Positions 34,760 through 44,000 of a stretch of 64,000 nucleotides of DNA are shown in pieces. Positions within the stretch are counted from its first letter, which is position 1. Every line of letters begins with the position of its first letter. The DNA lies in assembly GCF_040361195.1 (NCBI RefSeq), contig NZ_APNE01000017.1. One strand, 5' to 3'. The notes beneath the pieces were generated by a model. The model did not search any database. It had not been told where the DNA came from and saw only the letters and a program-made list of their open reading frames with translations. This stretch comes from Salinisphaera hydrothermalis (GTDB taxonomy: Bacteria > Pseudomonadota > Gammaproteobacteria > Nevskiales > Salinisphaeraceae). A program made the position numbers and the translations under genes.

Positions 34760-34840
34760 ATGCTGCGGTTGTTATTCGCGATGTTCTTGCTGGTCCTGTT
34801 TGCCGTGTTCTACATGGCCCTGCTCGGCGAGGCGGGATGA
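34760..34840 (+). CDS. 26-residue membrane peptide
   Basis: AGGAGG six bases before ATG 34760 makes one of the best ribosome binding sites in the window. The product MLRLLFAMFLLVLFAVFYMA then LLGEAG is a single transmembrane helix with one basic N-terminal residue and a short acidic tail. Such peptides often bind and modulate larger membrane proteins or respond to stress. It is isolated, between two DnaA-box elements. No homologue is recognised. Confidence 0.55.
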   Translation: MLRLLFAMFLLVLFAVFYMALLGEAG

Positions 34841-34913
34841 GCCGAAAGCGCCGCGGGTGCGGGATGTTAGACGCGATCCGGGCCGTTTGGGGCATGCGCT
34901 TTGGGCCGCCCGG

Positions 34914-34950
34914 GTTATCCCCGCAATCTGTGGATAAGTCGGTGAGTAAA
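34914..34950 (+). repeat. DnaA-box intergenic element, partial copy 2
   Basis: A degenerate TTATCCCCG (34915-34923) faces the perfect TGTGGATAA at 34929-34937, followed by GTCGGTGAGTAAAT, equivalent to the GTGGGT segment of the other copies. The distal AACCA segment is missing, so this is a partial copy. Confidence 0.6.
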
Positions 34951-35013
34951 TCGTCGGTCGGTCGGCCCGCGCGCTGACGCGGCGGGCTCGAACGGCCCGA
35001 AACAGCGACTTGG

Positions 35014-36435
35014 TCAATCCGTGGTCACGACCAGGCCACCCGGCGGGGTCCAGCCCTCGCGGGCCTCATCCCAGGCGCGGGCCAGCGCGAACAACCGCGA
35101 CTCGTCGCCGGGCCGGGCCAGCAGTTCCAGCCCGACCGGGCGGCCCTGACGGTCGAAGCCCGCCGGCAGGCTAATGGCCGGGAAGCCAGTGACCGGTGCA
35201 AGCAAGGCGTTGCTGCCATCCTGGGTGCCGCCCAGCAATGTCGGCGGCTGGCGCACCGTGGGGTACGCCATCACATCCAATGACTGCGCCTCGAAACAGG
35301 CGTTGAGCCGATCCGCGAGGGCCGCGCGCGCCGCCAGCGCCTGCTGATAACCGGGGCTGTCGGTGCCGGGGTGGCGGGCGCGTTCGGAAAACACCGGCGT
35401 CAGCTGTTCGTGTTCGAGCCCGCGATCCACGATGTCCTGCAACGACCGCACCGGGCTATCGGCCAGGCTATCGGCATGCGCGGCCAGGTCGGCGGCCAGC
35501 GCTTCGGCGAACTCATAAGCGATCACGTTCGCGGCATCGGTGTCGCGGCGCAGGTCCTCGAGCGCGATGGATAAGACCTGGGCGCCGAGATGGGCCAGGC
35601 GTTCCACCGCCGCCATGCACACGCTCGACACGTCGGCGCTGTGGTCGTCGTCGCGGTCGAACCAGGCATCGAGCACGCCGATACGCATGCGGGCGCTGGC
35701 TTCGACGGGCTGGTACGGCCGATCGGCCAGAACCGCGAAGGCGCGTGCCATATCCGCGCCAAAGCGCGTCAGCGGCCCCGGCATGTCCTGCGTGGGGGAT
35801 AGCGGCACGATGCCGTCCAGAGGAATCGCGCCACGCGAGGCCCGCAACCCGTACAGATGATGGAAAGCCGCCGGAATACGCACCGAGCCGGCAGTGTCGC
35901 TACCGATCGCGAGCGGCACATAGCCGGCGGCGACCGCCACGGCCGCGCCGCTGCTCGAACCGCCCGGTGAATGATCCAGCGCATAGGCGTTGCGCGTGAA
36001 GCCGGTCAGCGAGGAAGCGCCGGTGATGCCGGCGGCGAGTTCGTGCATCGCGGTCTTACCCAGCACGATGGCGCCGGCCCGGCGCAAGCGGGCAACGATC
36101 GGGGCATTGCGCTGGGCAACGCGGCCGACGAGCGCGGCGGAGCCGGCGGTGGTCGGCCAGCCGGCGACGTCCATATTGTCCTTAACCAGCACCGGAATGC
36201 CCTCGAGAAGACCGATGGCTTCGCCGTTCGCGCGCCGGCGGTCGCTAGCCGCCGCAGCAGCGCGTGCCTCGTCGGCCGCGAGATGGGTGATCGCGTTCAG
36301 CGCCGGCCCGCGCGAATCGAGCGCTTCGATACGGGCGATGGCGTGTTCGACCAGGGTCGCGGCGTGCTGGCGCCCGGCGGCGAGTTCTTCGAGCAGGGTG
36401 TCGATCGACACGGTGGCGGGGTCGGGAGCGGTCAT
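35014..36435 (-). CDS. Amidase (amidase signature family)
   Basis: A 473-residue amidase-signature enzyme that hydrolyses amides through a Ser-cisSer-Lys triad. The Lys lies in IPVLVKDNMDVAG, the Gly/Ser-rich signature in HSPGGSSSGAAVAVAAG, and the nucleophilic Ser in GSDTAGSVRIPAAF. ATG 36435 is preferred over an in-frame TTG six codons upstream; neither has a clear ribosome binding site. No GatB or GatC gene is nearby and the C-terminus differs from GatA, so it is a metabolic amidase. It is divergent from the PLP enzyme at 36714. Confidence 0.9.
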   Translation of the reverse strand: MTAPDPATVSIDTLLEELAAGRQHAATLVEHAIARIEALDSRGPALNAITHLAADEARAAAAASDRRRANGEAIGLLEGIPVLVKDNMDVAGWPTTAGSAALVGRVAQRNAPIVARLRRAGAIVLGKTAMHELAAGITGASSLTGFTRNAYALDHSPGGSSSGAAVAVAAGYVPLAIGSDTAGSVRIPAAFHHLYGLRASRGAIPLDGIVPLSPTQDMPGPLTRFGADMARAFAVLADRPYQPVEASARMRIGVLDAWFDRDDDHSADVSSVCMAAVERLAHLGAQVLSIALEDLRRDTDAANVIAYEFAEALAADLAAHADSLADSPVRSLQDIVDRGLEHEQLTPVFSERARHPGTDSPGYQQALAARAALADRLNACFEAQSLDVMAYPTVRQPPTLLGGTQDGSNALLAPVTGFPAISLPAGFDRQGRPVGLELLARPGDESRLFALARAWDEAREGWTPPGGLVVTTD

Positions 36436-36549
36436 GGCGCAGTGGGTGGGCAAAAAAATATTGTATCGCGAAGCTATTACGCGAGCGCATCGCGCATCAC
36501 GCTTGATCGGTAGGCTGCTGACAGTCGGGGGCGGCCGAGTCTGAACAAC

Positions 36550-36640
36550 TCACAAAAACTGTGGATAAACCCGTGGGTGGATTGCGGTGACGCCCGTGCC
36601 GCTTGGGATAGCGGCCGATGGTTAGAAACTAACCAACCGA
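36550..36640 (+). repeat. DnaA-box intergenic element, copy 3
   Basis: TCACAAAAACTGTGGATAA (box at 36560-36568), CCGTGGGTGGATTG, and at the far end the perfect inverted repeat TGGTTAGAAACTAACCA. AACCA begins 71 bases after the box start. It lies in the divergent spacer 74 bp ahead of the D-cysteine desulfhydrase-like gene. Confidence 0.75.
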
Positions 36641-36713
36641 TAAAGCAGCCATCCATCGAAGAATCGGGTAAAAATTAAAGACCCGGCCGGTGGCCACGAC
36701 CTGAGACTCCGCC

Positions 36714-37772
36714 ATGCCTGTGCATCGCCTGCCCACGTTCGGGCATCCGCATCTCGCACTGCTCGACGGCCATACGCCCATCCAGCGGCTCGCGCGCCTG
36801 GAAGACGCACTGGGCCCGGCGCGGCGCGGCATCGAGCTGTACGTCAAACGCGACGATCACATGAGCCTGGGCGGCGGCGGCAACAAGCTGCGCAAGCTGG
36901 AATTCCTGCTCGGGCAGGCCCGCGCCGCGGGCGTGGATACGATCGTGACGGTCGGCGGGCTGCAATCCAATCATGCCCGGTTGACCGCGGCGGCCTGTGC
37001 CCGCCTGGGGCTGGCCTGCGAGCTCGTGCTCACGCGCGTCGTCCCGCGTTCCGATCCGGAGTACGAAACCGGCGGCAACGTGCTGCTCGATCAGTTGTTC
37101 GGGGCGGTGGTGCATACGCGGGCCGGCGATGTGGACGCACTCGAGGAGGCCCATGCGCGGGCGGAGGCACTGGAAGCGCGCGGGCGCTGTGTTGTCGTTA
37201 TCCCGACCGGCGGTTCCACCGCGACCGGCTGTCTCGGCTACGCCCGTTGTGCCTACGAAATCGCGGCCCAGGAAGAAAAACTCGGGTTCACCTTCGATGC
37301 GGTCGTGGTCGCGAACGGCAGCGGCGGAACCCACGCCGGGCTGGCGGCGGGCATGATCGCGCTGCGCCGCGATCCGCGCTGTATCCGTTCCTATGCCGTA
37401 TTGGCCGAGGAATCCACGGCGCGGGCGCGTACCGCCGCGCTGATCGAGCAGACGCTGGACGCCATGGGCGCGGTCGCCGGCCACCGTGACACGAACGATC
37501 CGGTCGTCGACGGGCGATATCGCGGGCCCGGCTACGGCCTGCCGACGCCGGCGATGATCGACGCGCTGGCGCAGGTCGCCCGCCTCGAGGGGCTGATGCT
37601 CGATCCGGTGTATACGGGCAAAGCCATGGCCGGCCTGCTGGCCGATACCACGGACGGCGTGTTTCAGCCCGGCCAGCGCCTGTTGTTTCTGGCCACCGGC
37701 GGCGCGCCCGGGCTGCATGCGTATCGCTCGATTTTCGCGTCGGAAGCGGGGCCCGCTGCTGATGCTGAATAA
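36714..37772 (+). CDS. D-cysteine desulfhydrase / ACC-deaminase family PLP enzyme
   Basis: A 352-residue fold-type II PLP enzyme. The N-terminal TPIQRLARLEDALG, VKRDDHMSLGGGGNKLRKLE (PLP lysine in GGNKLRKLE) and VGGLQSNHARLTAAACARLG are the D-cysteine desulfhydrase/ACC deaminase hallmarks; NGSGGTHAGLAAG binds phosphate, and PVYTGKAMAGL is conserved. D-cysteine desulfhydrase (pyruvate, sulfide and ammonia from D-Cys) is likelier than ACC deaminase, but the two cannot be separated with certainty here. It is a single gene between two DnaA-box elements. Confidence 0.85.
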   Translation: MPVHRLPTFGHPHLALLDGHTPIQRLARLEDALGPARRGIELYVKRDDHMSLGGGGNKLRKLEFLLGQARAAGVDTIVTVGGLQSNHARLTAAACARLGLACELVLTRVVPRSDPEYETGGNVLLDQLFGAVVHTRAGDVDALEEAHARAEALEARGRCVVVIPTGGSTATGCLGYARCAYEIAAQEEKLGFTFDAVVVANGSGGTHAGLAAGMIALRRDPRCIRSYAVLAEESTARARTAALIEQTLDAMGAVAGHRDTNDPVVDGRYRGPGYGLPTPAMIDALAQVARLEGLMLDPVYTGKAMAGLLADTTDGVFQPGQRLLFLATGGAPGLHAYRSIFASEAGPAADAE

Positions 37773-37773
37773 C

Positions 37774-37865
37774 CCACAGAATCTGTGGATAAGGCCGTGG
37801 GTGAATTGCGCTAAAACACGTCACCACGCGGCTTTCGAGCGGGTGGCCAATAATTAACCAGTCGA
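37774..37865 (+). repeat. DnaA-box intergenic element, copy 4
   Basis: CCACAGAATCTGTGGATAA (box at 37784-37792), GGCCGTGGGTGAATTGCG and TGGCCAATAATTAACCAG, with AACCA 72 bases after the box start. It begins directly after the stop codon of the preceding gene and lies 187 bp upstream of the PAP2 lipoprotein gene. It is the clearest copy. Confidence 0.8.
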
Positions 37866-38051
37866 TGCGTCGCCCGGGTTCGTTGGCGCCATGGCCATTG
37901 GCAGCACGGCGTTTGCCGGCGACCGAAAGCGGGCCACCGGCCGCTCACGACGGCGCCATCGGCACGCGGCGCCGTACTTTGAACGAATGCTTAACGTGCC
38001 GAATGCTAGAAGACCTCGCGTACGCGTATTGAATCAAGGGATGACTGGGGC

Positions 38052-38837
38052 ATGCGGCGAATCTTCGTATTGGTGTTTGTGGCCGCGCTGGCGGGTTGTA
38101 CGACGGCGCCCAACGGCCCCGCGTGGGGCTCCCAGGCCACGCTGACACCGGGCTGGTCGCGACTTGGCCACGCCGCCGCCGATGCCGCGCGCTCGCCGGT
38201 CACCTGGGCACCGCTGGCCGCCGCCGGCCTGCTGCAGATCGACCACGCCGATCGCCAGATCTCCCATTGGGCCTCCGACAACACGCCGATCTTCGGCTCG
38301 CGCAACACCGCCCAGACCGCCAGCAACGTCATGCTGGGCGCGTCCGCGTTGTTGTATACGACCACGGCCCTGGCCGCGCCGAGTTATCAGGAAAACTGGT
38401 ATTCGAACAAGGCCAAGGGGATCGGCGTCGGCATTGGCGCCGCGCTCACCACCGAAGGCGTCGTTGAAGGGCTCAAGAAGGGCGTGGGCCGCCAGCGGCC
38501 CGACAATTCCGGGAACGACAGCTTCCCGTCGGGCCATGCCGCGCTGACGTCGGTATCGGCCACCATGACCCAGCGCAATATCGACACGCTACCGATTTCC
38601 GGCACCAGCAAATTCGCGCTTCGCAGCCTGGCCGTGGGCCTGAGCGTGGGCACCGACTATGCCCGCGTGGCCGGTCGCAAGCACTATCCCTCCGACGTGC
38701 TGGTTGGCGCGGCGCTGGGGCATTTCATTGGTGTGGTGGCCGACGAAGCCTTCCTCGGCGTACCGGCCGATCGGTTTGTGCCGGTGGTCAGCATGTCGCG
38801 CCACGGCGGCACCGTGGGCTTCGAAGGGCACTTCTAG
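38052..38837 (+). CDS. PAP2-family phosphatase lipoprotein
   Basis: A 261-residue type 2 phosphatidic-acid-phosphatase superfamily protein. The N-terminus MRRIFVLVFVAALAGC is a lipoprotein signal with lipobox LAGC. Motif 1 is KKGVGRQRPDN, motif 2 SFPSGHAALTS and motif 3 SVGTDYARVAGRKHYPSD with the catalytic histidines. Being lipid-anchored with its active site outside, it may dephosphorylate lipid phosphates such as undecaprenyl pyrophosphate. It is convergent with a diacylglycerol/undecaprenol kinase gene that could act on the same lipid pool. Confidence 0.9.
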   Translation: MRRIFVLVFVAALAGCTTAPNGPAWGSQATLTPGWSRLGHAAADAARSPVTWAPLAAAGLLQIDHADRQISHWASDNTPIFGSRNTAQTASNVMLGASALLYTTTALAAPSYQENWYSNKAKGIGVGIGAALTTEGVVEGLKKGVGRQRPDNSGNDSFPSGHAALTSVSATMTQRNIDTLPISGTSKFALRSLAVGLSVGTDYARVAGRKHYPSDVLVGAALGHFIGVVADEAFLGVPADRFVPVVSMSRHGGTVGFEGHF

Positions 38838-38852
38838 AACCCGGCTAGTCAG

Positions 38853-38879
38853 CGCCTGCCCGCATCAGCCGGGCAGGCG
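38853..38879. terminator. Bidirectional hairpin between convergent PAP2 and kinase genes
   Basis: CGCCTGCCCG and CGGGCAGGCG pair over ten bases with a seven-base loop in the 51-bp spacer between two convergent stop codons. There is no T-run. Confidence 0.6.
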
Positions 38880-38888
38880 GGGCGAGCC

Positions 38889-39275
38889 TCAGACCAACCA
38901 GGCCTCGATCGGCGGTAGGAAGATAATCAGGCCGATGACGACCGAGCCGATGGCGCTCAGCAACACCGCGCCGGCCGCCACATCCTTGGCTTTCTTCACC
39001 ACCGGGTGAAACTCCGGCGACGCCACGTCGCACAACAGCTCGAACGCGGTATTCAACGCCTCGGCGACCCATACGGCGGTCATCGTCAGCACCAGCACGC
39101 ACCACTGCATCGCCGATACGCCGGTCAACAGCCCAAGGCATACGACCAGCGCCGTTGCCGTGGCATGAATCCACGCATTGTGCTGCGTGACCAGCAGTTC
39201 GCCGATCCCGACCACGGCATGGCGCATGCTGCGCAGCCGGCCGTTGAAGGTGAAGGAGAGGGTCGTGTCGTCCAT
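38889..39275 (-). CDS. dgkA: Diacylglycerol / undecaprenol kinase family protein
   Basis: A 128-residue trimeric-type lipid kinase. The ATG at 39275 (MDDTTLSFTFNGRLRSMRHA) is preferred to an upstream TTG. Signature elements are the N-terminal amphipathic GRLRSMRHAVVG and the catalytic VWVAEALNTAFELLCDVAS helix followed by VKKAKDVAAGAVLLSAI. E-A-L-N-T-A-x-E is the DgkA active-site pattern. It lies downstream of none and convergent to the PAP2 lipoprotein. Confidence 0.9.
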   Translation of the reverse strand: MDDTTLSFTFNGRLRSMRHAVVGIGELLVTQHNAWIHATATALVVCLGLLTGVSAMQWCVLVLTMTAVWVAEALNTAFELLCDVASPEFHPVVKKAKDVAAGAVLLSAIGSVVIGLIIFLPPIEAWLV

Positions 39276-39763
39276 CGATGGATGCCTGCGTTGAGTGCTC
39301 GCCAACCCACGGCATGCAACCGCTCGGCCGGTTCCGGTTGTTTACGCAGCCCGACATAAAAATGCAACCGTGCTGCCGTGAAATCATCGCGATCGCGGTC
39401 AACGCTATCCGCAATCAAATCGCCGTTCCCGCCGTGCGCGGGCAGGGCAGCGATCGTCGCCGAGAAACTACTCACAGAATCTGTGGATAACGCCGTGGGC
39501 AAGTCGGCCGTTCCGTGGCCGGGCAAGGGTTAGGAGGCGTTGGCCAAAAACTGACCAGAACGCCGGCCGGCAACCGTGGCCGGGACACGCCGCAAGCCCG
39601 GCGGAGCGCGAGGCAAACCGGAGGTTATCCCGAGTGTCAGGCCACTGGACGGCCTACGTTAGACTACGCCGCGCCGGCACCTTCCGGGCTTGGTGTTGTC
39701 CACCCATTAATGCGCGAGCATCCCCGCGCTCGTGCCGGCCCTCACTTGATTCGAGACCTGCTC
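39276..39763. other. 488-bp divergent spacer (dgkA / methyltransferase)
   Basis: It holds the fifth DnaA-box element (39471-39562). I see no other gene; in-frame extensions of the methyltransferase reading frame run through it but read as non-coding sequence. Confidence 0.6.
39471..39562 (+). repeat. DnaA-box intergenic element, copy 5
   Basis: CTCACAGAATCTGTGGATAA (box at 39482-39490), CGCCGTGGGC and TTGGCCAAAAACTGACCAG, with GACCA 71 bases after the box start. It lies about 200 bp upstream of the methyltransferase gene. Confidence 0.75.
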
Positions 39764-40402
39764 ATGGCCAAACAGCAACGCGCCGCGCTCACGGATATCC
39801 AGAACGCGTCGACGGAAGAGCTGCAAACCTACTACGACCGCTGGTCCGACGCCTACGACGCCGATCTCGCGGCAATGGGCTATCAGGCACCGCAGGTCGC
39901 GGCCCGTCTCCTGCGCGACTACGACATCGCCGGCGAAGAGCCCATCCTGGACGTCGGCTGTGGCACAGGCCTTACCGGGCAAGCCTTGCAACAGCAAGGC
40001 TTTAACAACATCACCGGCCTCGACCTCTCGCCCGTCTCGCTCGAGCACGCCGAAGCCAAAGGGTGCTATGGCGAACTCCATGAGTGCGATATCACCCAGC
40101 CGCTTCCACTGGAGAATCGTCAGTTCGCCGCCGTCCAGTGCATCGGTACGCTCACCTACGTGCGCGACACCTCACCGTTCATGCGCGAACTGTGCCGCGT
40201 CGTCCAGCCGGGCGGCCTGATCCTGTTCACCCAGCGCAAGGACCTCTACGGCGACGCCTTCCAGTGCGCCCTCGACACCGTCACCGCCCAGGGCCTCTGG
40301 TCGCTCGTCCACCACTCCGAGCCCCAGCCCTACCTGCCCAACTACGACGCCTTCGACAGCGCACAGGACATCTACTACGACCTGTATCGGGCGGCGGACT
40401 GA
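39764..40402 (+). CDS. Class I SAM-dependent methyltransferase
   Basis: A 212-residue class I methyltransferase. Motif I is EPILDVGCGTGLTGQ near residues 58-72, followed by ITGLDLSPVSLEHAEAKG (acidic ribose-binding loop) and CDITQPLPLENRQFAAVQCI. The N-terminal helix TYYDRWSDAYDADLAAMGY is typical of the WBSCR27/METTL27-like group of unknown substrate. ATG 39764 is chosen; the open frame upstream is unlike a protein. It is the last core-like gene before the low-GC island. Confidence 0.85.
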   Translation: MAKQQRAALTDIQNASTEELQTYYDRWSDAYDADLAAMGYQAPQVAARLLRDYDIAGEEPILDVGCGTGLTGQALQQQGFNNITGLDLSPVSLEHAEAKGCYGELHECDITQPLPLENRQFAAVQCIGTLTYVRDTSPFMRELCRVVQPGGLILFTQRKDLYGDAFQCALDTVTAQGLWSLVHHSEPQPYLPNYDAFDSAQDIYYDLYRAAD

Positions 40403-41091
40403 TTTGTCTGCATCGCGCGGCTCGCTGACACGTTGGCGGGTGGCTCTCAATTCAAATTGGATGTGACGGTTTGTCCCAAGTCGCTAATTACACGACAGCG
40501 GCGACATCTTGCCCCCTTGACGACTGCGAGCGTCAGCGCATTCGGTCCAACAACCCAGCGCGGGGAGGGTGGTAAACGCTCTTACCAGCCCGCGCGATCC
40601 CTCATATCGTTGGATGAAAAGCTCAAATGCCGCTAACGTTTTGAAACTATTTGCCCGCGTTTTGTGCTTGCCAAAGCGTTATTGAGCGGGCGATTTCGAC
40701 TGTGCTATGCAGTCAGAACGAAGGGGGCTTGGGCGGCCTGATTTAAGGCCAGCTATTCTTTGTTGGGACTGGGGAATAGCTCTTGGACGACCGTATATCT
40801 GTTACCGCGCTAGGCAGAAGACGGCTTTTTCGTGTCCATGTGGGACGAGCACGACCGATCGCAGTGGCATCGGCTCGCAAAAACAATGCGTAGTACGAAG
40901 CCCGCTCAGGCCCTCTATAGCTTTACTCGCCGGGCCAGTCGTCGGCTATATCTAGAGTTAGATATTTGTCGTCTATTTGGCATTGAGCAGGCAAACGAAA
41001 CATAGACATGACCATGCCTCGCAGCTAGTGCCTGTAGTCGCCAAATCGGCTCCTCGACTTATGACTAATCCACGAACATTACAGGCTAGCG
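40403..41091. other. 689-bp gene-free spacer at the island's left edge
   Basis: GC content drops visibly here compared with flanking genes, and no frame looks coding in either direction. No tRNA, integrase, direct repeat or terminal inverted repeat is evident. It presumably carries the promoter of the giant gene at 41092; an AT-rich stretch (TAGAGTTAGATATTTGTC) lies at about 40951-40970. Confidence 0.6.
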
Positions 41092-44000
41092 ATGCCGCAC
41101 TCACCTGAACTCGCCGGCGGCGAGGGCTTCACCTTTGAGGGGGACGCGGCTGCGTTCTATCTCACCGCGTTGCTAGCCGAGGCATATGCACCCGGCATCG
41201 ATGATCGAACCGTTGTTCGCGTATCGGTTCAGCAGCGCGACTTCGGCGAACCGCTCGATGATGTGATCGTCGACTTTGAGGAAGCCGCAAAGAACCCCGC
41301 TCGCCTTAGCCTCCAGGTGAAGCGTTCGCTCACTATCAGCGACGCGAAAACGAACATCGACTTTCGCGACATCATCCGCGACAGTTGGGCCACTCTCAAA
41401 AAGTCAGGCTTCCGCATCAACGCGGACCGCTACGGGGCTGCAGTTGGCACGGTCACCCCTGCCAAAGAACGAGCACTTAGGACCCTTTGCGATTGGGCCC
41501 GTGAAAGTCTGACAGCTGACCATTTCGACGCTCGTTTTGTACAGGGCGGTAGTGCCAGCGAACACATCAAAGCCGTCAAGGAGGACGTCGTTACTCTGCT
41601 GGAAGAGACAAAGCGGGCACCGTGCACGGGTGAGGAAGTGCATCGGTTCCTTGCGCACTTCGTTCTTATCCAATTCGATTTCCTGAGAGAAGGGGCCACT
41701 GATCCGCCTGATGCCATTAATCGCATTCGAGATTGCCTCGCGCCCGACGACGCAGCTAAGGCTCCCCTCGTCTGGTCAAAGGTCGTTCAGTTAGCCCGCG
41801 CATCAGCAGGGAAATCAGGCCAATTTGATCGTGCGCGGCTTGTGCAATTGATCTCCCCTGTCGCACGCCTTCGAGGCGCGCCCTCCTTGCGCCTCGACCT
41901 CGACAAGTTAACGGAGCTCGCAAAGAGCTACGCGAACCTCATTCCGGACGACGTTGGCGGAACGAAGCTCGAGCGCGACCTGCTCCTTGAGAACCTAGAC
42001 GCCAAGCTCACCGCGGCCCGTGTCGTCCAGGTTCGCGGCCTGCCAGGAAGTGGTAAATCAGTTTTGGTGAGGCGAGCGGTACAACGCGCACTAGAGTGCG
42101 GGCCGGTCTTCTTCCTCAAGGCCGAACAGCTCGAAGGCACCAGCTGGATCAGCTACGCGACCTCGCAGGGTCTCTCTAGTGCTCCCTTGGAGCAACTTCT
42201 TGTGGAGATCGGGGCGGCGGGCACCCCCATTTTTTTCATAGATGCCATCGATCGCATTGAGAAGGAGCACCAGCCCATCATCCTCGACGTGATCCGAGCC
42301 ATCACGGAGTCGCCGTTACTCGATAATTGGCACGTCGTTGTCTCTCTTCGCGACACCGGGATTGAAGTGCTTCGCAATTGGTTGGGCCACTTCCTTGATG
42401 TCTTTAAGGTCGAGACCCTTGAAGTTGGTCAGCTGAGCGACCAAGAGGCTGAGACACTCGCAAAAGCCAAACCACACCTGAGGCCGCTTCTGTTTGGATC
42501 AGCCCAGGCGAAAGAAATTGTTCGACGCCCCTTTTTTGCGAAGGTGCTCAACCAGAGTCACGTGGCCGATTCCAGCGCTCCGATATTCGCCCCTCAATCT
42601 GAACTCGATCTGATCGAGAATTGGTGGCGACAGGGCGGCTACAACGAATCCGGCCAAAGCGCGATTGAACGCCAACGCGCGCTGCTCGACTTGGCTCATG
42701 TTCGCGCCCGACAGCTTAGCCAGCCGATTGGCCTTAGCCAGCTCACCTCGGTCGCACACATCGATGACCTAAGATCGGACGGCATACTTCAAAACGCTCG
42801 CGAAGGAATCTCCGTCCGCTTCGCTCACGATATCTTCTTTGAATGGGCCTTCTTCCATGTCCTAGCGGAACGCGGGGCCCGATGGATGGAAGAGATTAAG
42901 GTCTGCGGCGAGCCACCCGCGGTCGCACGCGTCGTCGAACTCGTTTCCCAATGGGAGTACGCGCGGGGGGAAAGCTGGACGGCGTACCTCGCCCAAACCG
43001 AAGGTTCGGAACTAAGAGCTCAATGGCTTCGAGCGTGGCTGGTCGGTCCTCTAGGAACTTCTAGGTTCGAAGTTGATGAGGCCCAATTCGCGACGGCCGT
43101 TTTTGCCGACGACTTCCGCCTATTCAGAAAGGCACTCGTCTGGTTTCAGGCGGAGAAAACCTCCCCGAATGCGAGCATCCTAGCTGGGGACCTCCCACAG
43201 GAGCAACGCCAGCGGTTCGCTGATCTTCTCGGTTGGCCGTCCGACTTTGCCGCATGGCGTCGGCTAATCGCCTTTATCCTCCGACGCATTTCAGACATTC
43301 CGCAGAGGCTCTATCCGGAGATCGTCGCTATCTTCGAGGTCTGGCAGAACGCCTTAGCCGACCTTCGCAACCCGACTTCTCGCGATCTTCTACAACAATG
43401 CGCTTCTTGGCTCGCCGCCATCGACGCGATCAGTACCGCCAATGGGCCCGACGAGAACTCTACGTACTGGGAGAAGGTGCCCGGCTTGGGAGATATAAGA
43501 AAATCCCTGGTCCAGCTCCTCTTAAGATCGTCGAGAGCCGAGCCGACCTTTGCGGCCGACTTTTTGCAGCGGGTTTCTAACTCAGAGCGCATCCGCGACG
43601 ATGCATTTCATGACATCATCGCCTACTCCCCCGTCCTCGCCCAATCGCTTCCCCAGTCGGTGGTTGGGCTTTCACTAGCGTTCCTGCTAGAGGAGCTTCC
43701 CGACGAGAAAGTCGCCCGCGAAAAGCAGGAACTTCATGACAAAGCTGAGTGGCGCAAGGTAGTCCTGGCGAAGCCGGAAGCCGAGCGCTCGCATCAAGAA
43801 AAAATGGCGCTTTCGGGTGGGTTTTATCTGCGAACCATCGGCGATTTCAGCTACCATGACTGGGAAGGGCTTTCGATCCACGACGACCACCGAAGATTCT
43901 CGCCTCCTTCGCCGCTTCGAGAGCCCTTTCACTCGCTTTTCCAATCATCGCCCGACGAGGCACTGAGGCTCTTTCGCAAGCTCTGTAATCACGCGATGAC

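Noticed and set aside
34500..39600. A chromosomal replication origin, suggested by five DnaA boxes
   Set aside because: There is no dnaA, dnaN, gidA or parAB gene, no AT-rich unwinding region, and the boxes are spread singly over 5 kb between metabolic genes.
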